Part shown: positions 12,206 through 23,397 of the stretch, piece after piece | Layout of the letters: each line of letters starts with the position of its first letter | Numbering within the stretch: position 1 is the stretch's first letter | NCBI GenBank assembly: GCA_022266195.1 | Contig: WHVY01000001.1 | Span: 16,182,001-16,246,000, forward strand | Reading direction: 5' to 3' | Origin: Tetranychus cinnabarinus | Taxonomy: Eukaryota > Arthropoda > Arachnida > Trombidiformes > Tetranychidae | DNA: 64,000 bases | Position numbers and translations under genes: made by a program | The notes under the pieces: generated by a model | Databases searched by the model: none | The model's input: the letters and a program-made list of their open reading frames with translations, nothing else | What the model was told of the DNA's origin: nothing

Positions 12206-13098
12206 ACAAAAACTTTTGATCGGATGTTTATTCCGATTTGTCAGCAGTTTTTTCATTTGTTGCTAATAGCTTTGCAATTATATTTTATTTTGCGCTACCA
12301 ATTAGTGGAAGCTATCAGTAAAAAACAAAGGAACTGCTGACAAATTGGACTAAACTTTCAAAAATAAGAATTTTTCATAGAACTCATTTTACTAATGTAT
12401 CTTTTGATAATCAACCAGAAAATGCACTTATTTTGAGAAATGAAATTGTCTGTCTTCTGTAGAACAAATCAAGTTCAATTTTTAGTTAAAATTTCCGCAT
12501 TCTATGGCCGTAAAATTTGAAAAGTTGAAACTTATTATTTGTCAATGAAAATTGTTAGTACCCATCATGGACCGAATATTTTTTTCATTTCATCAACAGT
12601 TCTCTTAATTTTGGCCATTAACGCAAAACTTTGAACATCAATATTTCAAGAATAGCATCACTTACAATCATCATTCTTTGGCTTCAATCAAACATTGATT
12701 TGCATTATGGGTTATAATTCATTGAGATATTAAATTATTCAAGATACTACAAAATGATTATAGCATTGAATTACTTATGTTGTCAGATTTTAGACTTGAT
12801 TTATAAAGTTAAATGGTTACTCAAACACAAAATTGAGACTTCGATCGTCTTTTGTCAAGCTATGTAAGCAGATTTGAAACTTGAAACGTTGCAACTTGAT
12901 CAGAAAGATTTTTTGTCTTCGAAAATGATGTACGGACCTCAGAATGGCCTCTAACATGAACAGCAGCGATTTCCGAAAAATGACCTTGAATGAACTTTTC
13001 CTTGAAGCATAAAAAATGAATGTCCCCCAAACTCACTATATTCGATTCTTAGGTCGAAGATATGTCTGGTTGCAAAGTTATTGGCGTTCAACATCTTA

Positions 13099-14400
13099 CT
13101 AAGTAGCTATATAGCCCTGTATATCGATTCCAGCTTCAATGTCAATAGATTTCAGCATATCGAATAAAGTATTGACACCGACAGGAGCACGAGAAAAAGC
13201 AATCTTATTTGCTGATTTAATTGCTCTTCGGTAAAAAGGTCCTTCGCTTTCTGGTAAATTTGACAAATATTTTTTCATGATTTTAACATACGATTTTTCA
13301 TTACACGGATCATCGAAATGTTTAATAGCATCTTTTCGCATTTGATCGAACACAACATTTCTTTGTTCATTTTTACGTAAAATTGGCCAAAATCAATATA
13401 AACAACTGCAGCAGAATTTGTTTTCAATTTAAATTGCTCAATTCTTAACTTTCTATGCTCTTCTTGCCCACGTAAGGCAAATTCTTTGCCAGTATAGAAG
13501 AGAACAGCTTTAAATAAGCGTTCTGAAGTTTCTAAATCAAAAACTCCAGAAGACCAGAATACTTCTTCATCTTCAGTGGAAACATTATCAGCTCTTTTAA
13601 CAGCTAATCCATGTCCCAGTTTTTTAGCTCTTTCATTCTGGACTCTAAAACCTTAATTATGAATAGAGAATAAGCGAATTAAAAAAATTCAGAATTTTTT
13701 GTATCAGAAATCAGCCTCAACAAGGCAAATTTCATGGAGTTAAGTTTTTTCATGAATTTCTTTTATTGCATCCACCTTCATCTCATTGATACTAAATTTA
13801 TTCATTTAAATTAAAAATAACAGAGAAATTAACGCGTTGCCTGGGACTTTCGATCACTGAAACGTCCAAGGCAAAGTCGCTATTGTAACGCAACTAACCA
13901 ATGGATTGTCAAGTTCATGGTCTTAATCAGTTTCTATTCGTCTAATCTAACTATCAAAAGCGTTAGTTACAAGAAAAAAAGTGAAACATAAATTTTGCCT
14001 CATCGAGTGAGCTTTTGTTAGCAAATTTTTGGTGAAAATTTGAATATAATGAGATGAGATGATGAGGTAACGGAGATAAATGTAATGTTGATGATGTAAT
14101 GGTGGAAGAGGAAGTAAAGGTGATTATTCAATCATAAAAAACCATATAAAACGTTGATTTTTTGTCAAGAAAACTTGGACCTTCATAACAACAGTTATCA
14201 CGTAGATATCGGTAGATACTGGAAATGATCTGTTTAACTGTATTTGGTGAATAATTATGACATTCTTTTTTGCTTACTTCCATTACAAAATAAGGTAACC
14301 AATACTCCATTCCAATAAAATTGATACAACAGTTGATTTCTGGTACAGGTTGATTTTCATAGGGTGCTAATGACGCTTGGTGATTTACAAGGGTGGCCAA
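13099..14400 (-). pseudogene. Crypton-type tyrosine recombinase (DUF3504) remnant, copy A
   Basis: Read on the minus strand, three blocks occur in family order. 14400-14128 resembles the N-terminal DNA-binding part (EYWLPYFVMEV, YSPNTVKQIISSIYRYLRDN). About 13650-13380 has LGHGLAVKRADNV, WSSGVF, FYTGKEFALRGQEEHRKLR. 13353-13099 has PVGVNTLFDML and EAGIDIQGY. These match the domain shared by Crypton transposons and animal ZMYM/QRICH1 proteins. LRGQEEHRKL would contain the first catalytic Arg. The C-terminal HxxR and Tyr region is absent after a stop at 13099, and stops or shifts separate the blocks, so it cannot be an active recombinase. The blocks could also be exons of a domesticated gene; I see no clear splice pairs. 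Confidence 0.65.
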
Positions 14401-14570
14401 TCATTCCAAATTTTTATCGCCCAAGCCTCTTGTTTGCTGGTATTTTTGGGCTTAGCATTTTGCATGAGTTGCTGAAGCTCTTGTTCAGCAGTCTTGTGGT
14501 TGAAATGATCATTTAATATATCACACTAATTCCATTGAGACAAATAAACATCTACAGTTGAATCAACTAA

Positions 14571-14613
14571 ATGTTGTTAAGACTCGAGGCGAAGCCGAGA
14601 GTCTTAACAACAA
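14571..14613. repeat. 41-bp palindrome
   Basis: TGTTGTTAAGACTC is followed by a GC-rich centre and its exact complement GAGTCTTAACAACA, with a further GGC/GCC pairing inside. The same palindrome is in copy B (about 23568-23610). It could be the fused ends of an excised element or a recombinase binding site. Confidence 0.7.
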
Positions 14614-14728
14614 ATACCCTCGTTGCAGTGATCTAACTTATACAAATAAATAATGTTGCAGAATTACATTAGATTATATTGCTAAAGCAATTAAATGCTG
14701 TCCTCTGCTGATCAAAATGTAATTTTCG

Positions 14729-15292
14729 ATGAATAATATGCGTATGCGCTTCAACTTTTCATTGCTGCATATGATGCAGGCAAAACGTTTTGATGTTCGA
14801 ATGGTTGCAGAAATCTTCAAAAAGCCATTAGAAACAGGATTCATTGTAAATTATAATTTTCATATAAAAATTCTGCGCATGCGTGAATCATGTTGTAATT
14901 TCACATGTGCAAAGATTTCGCAAGATGTATTCAATGAAGTTATCCAGGGTACGCTATCTATTCATGTTTTTGAGATATGAACCACTTCAGGTATCGCTGG
15001 TAGTAGGTATTGACGCATCAAATAAAGCTTGAATAGTCTATATGTGCAATTTCATGATGATCGTCGTGGGATGGGATATCATACTCTTACCGATAACTAC
15101 ATACGAGCTTGTGTTGATAATGCTGGTGCTAATGTTGAAAAGGCTGGTGCCAATGCTAATGCTGTAAATAGCTTTAATGCTGCTGTATTCCAAATGGTGA
15201 TTGAGGAAAATGCAGGTTTATTATTTCTCATAATTAGAATCGTTATTAAAATTCTGGAATTTGACCTGGTTACAATTACGGAGTGGTCTTAA
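14729..15292 (+). other. two unassigned short open frames
   Basis: Frames at 14729-14980 (83 codons) and 15029-15292 (87 codons) run on the plus strand opposite the recombinase remnant. The second has an Ala/Asn-rich stretch (NAGANVEKAGANANAV). No known domain. They are identical in copy B. Whether they are coding is doubtful. Confidence 0.25.
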
Positions 15293-15767
15293 TGAATTAC
15301 TTAAGAAGTTTGTGTTTAAACTATAAATATATCACATCACAGTGTCATAGGTTGAGAAAACATGTAAATATGTATCAAATTGTCCACCAATAACTGATAT
15401 AATGTATAGTTATCTAGTCCTGGAAGAGTTGACGCTCGGTCTGTATGTATATCGAAATTGTCACTGATAATTTCACTGTAAATAGCACTGTATACTATGT
15501 AGAATGTTTCACAGCACTGTATATGGAGATAGGTATAAGTCACTTTTATTGTTGAAAAAATTGTTCAATAATCGGCAACCAGTATAGGTAATTCACATTC
15601 ATCGTAAATGGTAATGAATAACTTTTAATAATCACTAATTTAAGTCACTACAAAACTAGGGTTTAACTGAGTTTAAAACGACTTCAATTTTACATTTTAA
15701 CCAAAGCAAATAGTTAGCTGGCCAGAGCTTCCGCGGGGTCCTAAAACGGCGGCCAAACAAAGGATTT

Positions 15768-15914
15768 GTCGGCCATTTTATGTACCGTGAGGGAGAAAAT
15801 CTTCTCCCTCACAATGGCCGACCTATCAAAAAATGATCCAATAATGGCCTTTCCCTACCTACTGGAGGTAGGGAAAGGTAGTTGCTGAACAAAAAACTGG
15901 TTAGGACCAGTTTT
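15768..15914. repeat. row of three strong hairpins, copy A
   Basis: Three hairpins follow each other. (1) GTCGGCCAT (15768-15776) pairs with ATGGCCGAC (15814-15822) and encloses a perfect 11-bp stem GTGAGGGAGAA/TTCTCCCTCAC (15787-15812). (2) CCTTTCCCTACCT pairs with its complement at 15866-15878. (3) AAAACTGGT pairs with ACCAGTTTT at 15906-15914. The stretch is more GC-rich than its surroundings. It could be structured RNA, a replication or recombination control site, or element ends. Confidence 0.75.
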
Positions 15915-16405
15915 CCTCACACTGCGTATGCCTTTGTCTCCCAATACCTTTGTTGCCATTGTTGCTGATGATAGTTTTCCGACGATGACGAAAGTATTCA
16001 CGTATTAACGACTGAGTCCCATGACATTGTCCGAATCAGGAATCTTTATTCAGAAGATTCTTCTTTTTCCCGCTTGATAAGGAAAAAGGAGGACTATGAA
16101 GCATCTTTGCCATCTGATGTTGGGCATTGTACTCTTTATGGGAGTCTAATTCTTTATTTTCAACTTTTTTAGCTTTTATACATTTGTAGCCATTTTATAA
16201 ATAACCCTTCTGGTTAATTCTACATGTACATAAACATATCCGTAGACATCAACACTAATTCAGCAATTAAGAAGAAGCAATTAAAAGAAGGCATCTAACA
16301 TAAACATTAAACTATTTTCGTTACATGTACCGATTGCTTTTCTGTTCAGTCACTGTCCAGTTACAATAATTTATATTTGCTCCTTATATTACTTACTACT
16401 TATAT

Positions 16406-16861
16406 TTATATTCCCACGCTGTTTATTTGAATATTCAATCTCGACCCTTCTTTCAAAGTAAATTCAGTAGGTAGCACTGTTACTATTGTTGGTTTGTAGC
16501 AAAACTGATGTTGTCTTAGAAGTCTGTCATCGTCTACTATTGTATGATCGGCTCGAAGAATAGTCCCAACCTTGCTTCCTACTTTCCTTTCGATTTCAGA
16601 TCTGAGGTCATGACCTTGATCATTTAAGGACAAGTTATTGATCTGGAAGGTTTGGTTAAGGTATCTAACAATGAACTTATTGTAGTTCCCATTAGCCGCT
16701 TTTGAGCTACGCATAGGATTGCTTACTGTTTTGATGGATGTGTTTTGTTGAAGTTCTAAGTCTTTTTGCTTCAGCTTAGCCTCTAACTCTTCTATTTTCT
16801 CTTTCCTAAGCTCAGATACTTGTTTATGCACCTCCATTTCAATTACAGTCCTTCTTAACAT
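16406..16861 (-). CDS. hypothetical protein, coiled coil plus possible beta-grasp domain
   Basis: 151 aa, unrecognised. Residues ~1-45 are charged with heptad-like Leu/Val spacing (VSELRKEKIEELEAKLKQ), suggesting a coiled coil. Residues ~58-150 (from NKFIVRYLNQTF to LNIQINSVGI) have alternating strand-like segments and a DDDRLLRQHQF motif that recalls ubiquitin-like folds; that resemblance is inference only. The frame crosses the right border of the 4.1-kb repeat, so copy B has only its last ~121 codons. It may be an element-encoded accessory protein or a neighbouring host gene partly duplicated. Confidence 0.45.
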   Translation of the reverse strand: MLRRTVIEMEVHKQVSELRKEKIEELEAKLKQKDLELQQNTSIKTVSNPMRSSKAANGNYNKFIVRYLNQTFQINNLSLNDQGHDLRSEIERKVGSKVGTILRADHTIVDDDRLLRQHQFCYKPTIVTVLPTEFTLKEGSRLNIQINSVGI

Positions 16862-16998
16862 TTGTCTCTTAGCATCTAATAATTCCGAATTGAGTGAATA
16901 AGCTCGTCAATACAGTTTCCTAGGTGTATCTCTTGATTACCACCTTTCCTTAAGCATGTCTAACGGTCTGTACTAACGTATCAATCACAGACATTAAC

Positions 16999-17427
16999 AT
17001 GATCAACATATTCTGCAACTTTCATGATAAATTGACAGGACGGATTGAAAGGACAATGGACCTCCAATTTCTTAAACTCTTCAACAGACTTAGGACCTGT
17101 TCTTGGTCTATTTCTAAAAAGACTATTTTTATTTTATATCTATTATCTATATTTAACTATTTTCGTTACAGGCATAAAATGCCGAATTCTGCTTCAGTGA
17201 TGAAATATTTACGATTGCGTTCAATGCATTACAAGAAAATTGCCAATTTATCAAAAATAATACTGAACTATCCAACAATTAAAACTCATGAGTGCCGTGT
17301 TGCATTCTTTGCGAAGCATGATGGTCATGTTGTTAAAGAGATTACACCTGATTCATATGCGAAGAGCAGCTTTTTGATTCCTAGTGAGAATGTATTTTGG
17401 AACTGGCAGATCGAGAGGTTCCAATAA
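16999..17427 (+). other. unassigned open frame
   Basis: 142 codons, with an internal ATG at 17179 (MPNSASVMKYLRLR) that gives a more plausible 82-aa product. Basic N-terminus, no recognised domain. Possibly coding, not supported further. Confidence 0.25.
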
Positions 17428-19300
17428 AATGTCAAAAATTGACATTGGAAATGATCTTTAACCTGAATGTGATTAACCTAAATGTGAGCAAAAATAAAAT
17501 AATTGTAATGTTAATAACGCATTGTCAATGAAAATTTCAAAATTCAGATAGAAGAGAGAATACAAAGATTAAACTTACATTATTATCCATTTTGATTTAA
17601 CACCAAATCTTTCAACGAAAGCAAGAATGAAATAAGTTGGCTACGAATGGAATAGAACGGTAATTGACTTACACAAATTCAACAAATCTTTTCAGAGAGT
17701 TTATGAAATTCAAAACTAACTCTTAATTGTGATTTGAGTGGACTGACACTTTTCTGAAAATATTTCTCCATTTTCTACTTTTCCATAAGGGAGCTAAGCG
17801 TAAGCAAAAGGCCTGACTTCATGATGATTGGTCAATAGGAATTAATAAACAGTATTGCCAATGCATTCTTAGCTGATTAACGTATAAGTGATAAACATAG
17901 TATCTGTCCCCTTATTCCGGTTATCATGGTTTCTATTGCTGATTCAGGTTTCCAGTTGATCCCTTTTTTGTAGGCTATCATCATTTGGATTTCTTCCGGT
18001 TTTCCCATAATTCAGAGACTTTCTTTAATCCAATTTTCAATAATTCGGCCATATTCGCCAATCTTTCCATCTCTTCTTTATATTGGTTTAAAGATGAGGC
18101 TTCTTTTCCGTTTCCAATCTGGTTGGCACATGTTAGTATTAAGGTGATCCCATTAATTATTGGGGTTGTATTTTTTGAGGAATTCACTGTCACTTAGTTG
18201 TTTGATGTCGGCTATGACATTGTTAATGTCAATTTTTTGATTTTCATCCAGTTGATGAATTTACTGTTGATCAAATAGTTAGCGACCAAATTTTTACATA
18301 TCTCATTGAGATTTTTCATTTTAACTTGGTTATTGTTTTATGTCTTAAAGTGTTCATTCACTTTTAATTTATTAGTTTTGATCGGAGTTATGTGTCTCCA
18401 TCTGTTGTTTGGTTATTTTACTATTTTTTATCCTGTGCTGCTGGGAAAAACTAAAGTAAAGTAGTGGTACTTTTACACACATTTAAAAAAAGGTTTAATA
18501 ATATTGTTGACTAATTAAAACATACACTAAATTAACTAAAAACTACTTAAAACATCAAAGCCAGTAGAAGGACTAGGTTAGTATTTTATGTAAATTTGTA
18601 TATATATTATTTATTCTTGTCTTCTTCATTCTCATCGTCTTCGTCATCATCTTTTCACATCCCTTCAAGGATATGGCAAAAAATTGGTGAAGACTCTATT
18701 TTGAGAGTTGGCAAGCTTAAGTTGCCAACTCTCTTATTTTTAGCTCTGCCATCTATTTAATTGTTTAATTATTTTTGTTTTTGATTTTTGTTTTCTTCTT
18801 TGGCGTCGGTTTATTTTTGATCTATAATGATTTCGCGTTTTAGATCTATAATGTTTTTAGCGCTTTGGTTCTTCTCTTGGCGCTTATTTTTCATATTCAG
18901 TATTGCTTATTCAATTAGTTAATTTGTTATTTCTAATCATCTCGATATCTTTGTACCCTGAACTCTGAGTTTTATTGTCAATAATTGTTCATTTCGTGTG
19001 TATCTTTTGGATATTCAAGTAATGTCAGGTATTGTCAGGTATCGTAGTGTTTGTATTTTTTGTTCTTGTTTTTTTTGTAACCCCTTTATTCTCATTTGCG
19101 ATTGAGGTTGTAAGTCTTTATTTCAATTATGTAATTTGAGTTTTTTCCTTTCTTTTTTTCAAAAAGTAGTATAATGGAGGTTACCTTTGGCCAGTGCTCT
19201 CTTGTCCATGGAAATCTCTCTTGATTTTGGTGCGGCAACTGTAATCGCCTGGCATTAAATCCTCGTATACACGATGGTGGTTTCAATCAGTTTTGCTGTG
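17428..19300. other. transposon debris, no intact gene
   Basis: The minus strand at about 18319-17981 reads as a broken hydrophilic protein (MKNLNEICKNLVAN, then after a shift IDINNVIADIKQLSDS, and NQYKEEMERLANMAELL to WENRKKSK). It may be the C-terminal part of the LINE gag-like protein at 19802-20102. A 12-bp-arm hairpin (GAGAGTTGGCAA and complement) lies at about 18700-18730. The remainder is AT-rich without features. Confidence 0.4.
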
Positions 19301-19328
19301 TGCGGTTGTTTTTTTGTGAATCAATGTT

Positions 19329-19564
19329 TGTATCAATTACCTACCTGCTAATAGCGTTGATGTTGTATCCGGGCGGCGTGGGAGAGAACGCATTGTTTGT
19401 CCCTCTGAACGTTGTATGATGGATTTTTATGTTGTTCATTTGCGATTTCTCAGTGAATTTGAACTGTCGGAGTATAATTCAATAATTATTACTTGCACTA
19501 TCTGTGATGAACAGTTCTTATTGTCAGAATATGTTCCTCATTCTTTGGTTTGTGTTCAGAATTA
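19329..19564 (+). pseudogene. C2HC zinc-finger fragment, copy 1
   Basis: An open stretch ending at a TAA near 19562 contains two cysteine clusters, the second CTICDEQFLL...PHSLVC with the spacing C-x2-C-x11-H-x3-C. It has no clear start. About 140 bp of it (about 19388-19524) recur at 20620-20755 beyond the MITE, so part of this sequence was duplicated during the rearrangements here. It is probably the N-terminal zinc-finger part of a mobile-element protein. Confidence 0.45.
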
Positions 19565-19801
19565 ATGTACTTCTTATGAAAATTAAAATTAAATAATTGT
19601 GTTATTTTTGTATTTTTTGTATTTTTTGTATTGTTCTTTCTGTTTATTTCTGTTGATAATAATTTCGGTTTACATTTTTGGTTAGTTAAGTGTTAGTATT
19701 TTTGGTTAGGTTTCTTTTTGTATAATTTAATTAGTTGATTTCGTTCATTCTGTAGTAGTTATGTCTTTTACATAATTAAATAATTATATTTGTAGTTTTT
19801 T

Positions 19802-20102
19802 TTAGGTTTGATACTTTAGTATGTGTATGTATTTAGGACACGTTTTGTCCTTTGATGAGTGTCCCCATGTGTTACAGTTGATACACTTCTTGTCTTTTCC
19901 CTCGCATGTACCGGTATGCTTTTCACCACAATATGGACAGTTTGCCTGTGATGCACAGGATCCCATCCTGTGACCAAATTTTTGACAGTTGAAGCACTGG
20001 ATAATGTCGAACGAATCTTTGATTTTTATCGTCTGACATCTCCACGTCAGTTTTCCTCTTTTCCTTTCGATAATATCCCTGATTGCAGGGGAAAATTTAA
20101 AT
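19802..20102 (-). pseudogene. LINE ORF1 (gag-like), C-terminal half with CCHC knuckles
   Basis: The minus strand reads FKFSPAIRDIIERKRGKLTW, then zinc knuckles CFNCQKFGHRMGSC, CPYCGEKHTGTC and CINCNTWGHSSKDKTC, and stops at 19802. The knuckle series is typical of ORF1 of jockey/CR1/I-group non-LTR retrotransposons, which packages the LINE RNA. The frame is cut at 20102, where the inverted-repeat-bounded insert begins. The N-terminal half resumes beyond the insert at 26332 on the same strand. Confidence 0.75.
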
Positions 20103-20202
20103 ACAGGGCTATTCAGCTATTTTTACCGATGTTAAACGGCTATATCTTGGGCTGTGATTGACCTTGAGGGGTCAGATTTTTTATAATTAAATTTCGCCGA
20201 TA

Positions 20203-20615
20203 CTTATTTGCTATATTTCAAGGTCAAGGTCATTCAAGGTCATTTGTCGGAAATCGCTCCTAATGCTATTAGAGGTCAAACGAAGGGTGCGTAGGGATTT
20301 TTCCGGTAGGCAAGGGCACCCGGGTCATCAAAACTGCCCAAAGGTCATTAAATTGCAACTTCACCTCCACGCGGTAATGACTGGGTAACTCCACCGAAAC
20401 TCTGCAATATCCACAGCATAATGACTGCAGACTTGTGCATGAATAAAAATGCCAATAAATAAGGTTACGCTCATAACAGAACAATCAAACTTGACCGGTA
20501 CAATTATTTGACCTTTAAAATTATTATGCGACCTTCGTTTGACCTCTAATAGCATTAGGAGCGATTTCCGACAAATGACCTTGAATGACCTTGACCTTGA
20601 AATATAGCAAATAAG
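20203..20615. mobile_element. 413-bp MITE with ~85-bp inverted ends, copy 1
   Basis: The ends CTTATTTGCTATATTTCAAG and complement continue through GGTCATTTGTCGGAAAT and GCTCCTAATGCTATTAGAGG on both sides and are flanked by TA. An apparent 103-codon minus-strand frame through it is probably non-coding. Copy 2, in the opposite orientation, is at 25816-26228 and differs at only a few positions. Decayed relatives appear near 12955-13010 and 28195-28245. Confidence 0.85.
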
Positions 20616-20619
20616 TAAT

Positions 20620-20755
20620 AACGCATTGTTTGTCCCTCTGAACGTTGTATGATGGATTTTTATGTTGTTCATTTGCGATTTCTCAGTGAATTCGAACTGT
20701 CGGAGTATAATTCAATAATTATTACTTGCACTATCTGTGATGAACAGTTCTTATT
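20620..20755 (+). repeat. zinc-finger fragment, copy 2
   Basis: A near-identical duplicate of about 19388-19524 (one T/C change seen). It begins right at the MITE and ends where 18S rRNA sequence starts. Confidence 0.75.
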
Positions 20756-20994
20756 CTTAGAGGGACAAGCGGCGCTCGCAGCCGCACGAAACAGAGCAAT
20801 AACAGGTCTGTGATGCCCTTAGATGTCCGGGGCCGCACGCGTGCTACACTGAAGTGGTCATCGTGCATACTGTTTCCTGCTCCGAAAGGAGTGGGTAACC
20901 GCTTGAACCCATTTCGTGATGGGGATTGGGCATTGTAATTATTGCCCATGAACGAGGAATTCCCAGTAAGCGTGAGTCATTAGCTTGCGTTGAT

Positions 20995-21040
<46 letters not shown>

Positions 21041-21132
21041 AATGATTTAGTGAGGACTTCGGACTGGTCAATCCAGACCATTGGGAAACTAGTGGTCGGA
21101 TTGTGCTGGAAAGATGTTCAAACTTGATCATT

Positions 21133-21190
<58 letters not shown>
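20754..21190 (+). rRNA. 18S rRNA 3' fragment (partial)
   Basis: About 437 bp that match the conserved end of eukaryotic 18S rRNA: AACAGGTCTGTGATGCCC, the GTACACACCGCCCGTCGC decoding-site region, AAGTCGTAACAAGGTTTCCG and the terminal GGAAGGATCATTA at 21190. The upstream ~1.4 kb of the gene is missing and no 5.8S or 28S follows, so this is a dispersed fragment and not a working rDNA unit. Confidence 0.95.
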
Positions 21191-21193
<3 letters not shown>

Positions 21194-21199
21194 TATTAC

Positions 21200-21600
21200 C
21201 TGCGTGCTTCGATTTCCGGAGAAGTAATGATAGCCCAATAACAAACCGGTTACCATGAAGAAGAGATCAACAGTGTAAGGAGCGACATATACAAAGATGA
21301 AACCTGGATTAGAGGCGATCTCTATGAAATTAAAAGATTCCTTGTACAGATTATACATATTTCCCATTTGAAAATGTGAAATAACGACAAGAACCATAGT
21401 AAAGACTTTGATTCCATCAATAAAATCTATTGTTTCTCCAGATGAACTTGAAACTGTGAGTAGTTTTCGAAGATTCGCGCCACAGTTGAAGCATTCTCCG
21501 ACAATACAATTTTTTGACACGAAAAGACCGGTAATATTGAGAGCTACTATTATTAAAATAATTGCCAGTCCAATGACTTCAGATGGCTTCCACAATACGC
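21200..21600 (-). pseudogene. acyltransferase-3 (nrf-6-like) gene fragment
   Basis: The minus strand reads a membrane segment, then CFNCGANLRKLL, the region FIDGIKVFTMVLVVISHF and YTVDLFFMVTGLLLGY. These correspond to the start of the multi-pass acyltransferase_3 domain in nose-resistant-to-fluoxetine proteins, which are implicated in lipid or sterol transport. Only ~125 codons are present, running directly into the 18S fragment on one side and the 4.1-kb repeat on the other, so it cannot make a complete protein. Confidence 0.7.
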
Positions 21601-22095
21601 TCTTTGGTTTAGAATAGCAGACATGCCCTCTACATCAATATTTCAAGAATAGCATCACTTACAATCATCATTCTTTGGCTTCAATCAAACATTGATTTGC
21701 ATTATGGGTTATAATTCATTGAGATATTAAATTATTCAAGATACTACAAAATGATTATAGCATTGAATTACTTATGTTGTCAGATTTTAGACTTGATTTA
21801 TAAAGTTAAATGGTTACTCAAACACAAAATTGAGACTTCGATCGTCTTTTGTCAAGCTATGTAAGCAGATTTGAAACTTGAAACGTTGCAACTTGATCAG
21901 AAAGATTTTTTGTCTTCGAAAATGATGTACGGACCTCAGAATGGCCTCTAACATGAACAGCAGCGATTTCCGAAAAATGACCTTGAATGAACTTTTCCTT
22001 GAAGCATAAAAAATGAATGTCCCCCAAACTCACTATATTCGATTCTTAGGTCGAAGATATGTCTGGTTGCAAAGTTATTGGCGTTCAACATCTTA

Positions 22096-23397
22096 CTAAG
22101 TAGCTATATAGCCCTGTATATCGATTCCAGCTTCAATGTCAATAGATTTCAGCATATCGAATAAAGTATTGACACCGACAGGAGCACGAGAAAAAGCAAT
22201 CTTATTTGCTGATTTAATTGCTCTTCGGTAAAAAGGTCCTTCGCTTTCTGGTAAATTTGACAAATATTTTTTCATGATTTTAACATACGATTTTTCATTA
22301 CACGGATCATCGAAATGTTTAATAGCATCTTTTCGCATTTGATCGAACACAACATTTCTTTGTTCATTTTTACGTAAAATTGGCCAAAATCAATATAAAC
22401 AACTGCAGCAGAATTTGTTTTCAATTTAAATTGCTCAATTCTTAACTTTCTATGCTCTTCTTGCCCACGTAAGGCAAATTCTTTGCCAGTATAGAAGAGA
22501 ACAGCTTTAAATAAGCGTTCTGAAGTTTCTAAATCAAAAACTCCAGAAGACCAGAATACTTCTTCATCTTCAGTGGAAACATTATCAGCTCTTTTAACAG
22601 CTAATCCATGTCCCAGTTTTTTAGCTCTTTCATTCTGGACTCTAAAACCTTAATTATGAATAGAGAATAAGCGAATTAAAAAAATTCAGAATTTTTTGTA
22701 TCAGAAATCAGCCTCAACAAGGCAAATTTCATGGAGTTAAGTTTTTTCATGAATTTCTTTTATTGCATCCACCTTCATCTCATTGATACTAAATTTATTC
22801 ATTTAAATTAAAAATAACAGAGAAATTAACGCGTTGCCTGGGACTTTCGATCACTGAAACGTCCAAGGCAAAGTCGCTATTGTAACGCAACTAACCAATG
22901 GATTGTCAAGTTCATGGTCTTAATCAGTTTCTATTCGTCTAATCTAACTATCAAAAGCGTTAGTTACAAGAAAAAAAGTGAAACATAAATTTTGCCTCAT
23001 CGAGTGAGCTTTTGTTAGCAAATTTTTGGTGAAAATTTGAATATAATGAGATGAGATGATGAGGTAACGGAGATAAATGTAATGTTGATGATGTAATGGT
23101 GGAAGAGGAAGTAAAGGTGATTATTCAATCATAAAAAACCATATAAAACGTTGATTTTTTGTCAAGAAAACTTGGACCTTCATAACAACAGTTATCACGT
23201 AGATATCGGTAGATACTGGAAATGATCTGTTTAACTGTATTTGGTGAATAATTATGACATTCTTTTTTGCTTACTTCCATTACAAAATAAGGTAACCAAT
23301 ACTCCATTCCAATAAAATTGATACAACAGTTGATTTCTGGTACAGGTTGATTTTCATAGGGTGCTAATGACGCTTGGTGATTTACAAGGGTGGCCAA
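22096..23397 (-). pseudogene. Crypton-type tyrosine recombinase (DUF3504) remnant, copy B
   Basis: Same three blocks and same disruptions as copy A (23397-23125, about 22647-22377, 22350-22096). The shared stop codons and shifts show the gene was already broken before the block was duplicated. Confidence 0.65.

Larger units (their letters stand above)
12635..16778. repeat. 4.14-kb near-identical direct repeat, copy A
   Basis: This block recurs at 21632-25774 with a constant offset of 8997 bp, changing to 8996 after one A is lost in a poly-A run near 15830. I saw no other difference by eye. It contains the DUF3504 remnants, a 41-bp palindrome, the hairpin row and most of the 16406 gene. Copy A continues intact past 16778, whereas copy B stops there, so A is the more complete source. 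Confidence 0.92.

Noticed and set aside
11797..12256. Minus-strand frames of 84-118 codons rich in Phe, Leu and Ser
   Set aside because: They are translations of the 27-bp tandem repeat in three frames; a repeat whose length is divisible by three keeps all frames open.
17981..18197. Two 70-codon frames on opposite strands over the same bases
   Set aside because: The plus-strand one is the antisense of a hydrophilic minus-strand stretch that looks like transposon debris; neither has a recognisable domain or clear start context.
20269..20672. Frames of 71-103 codons shared between 20269-20672 and 25762-26162
   Set aside because: They lie within the 413-bp MITE and its copy. The shared protein only reflects the shared DNA, and no domain is visible.
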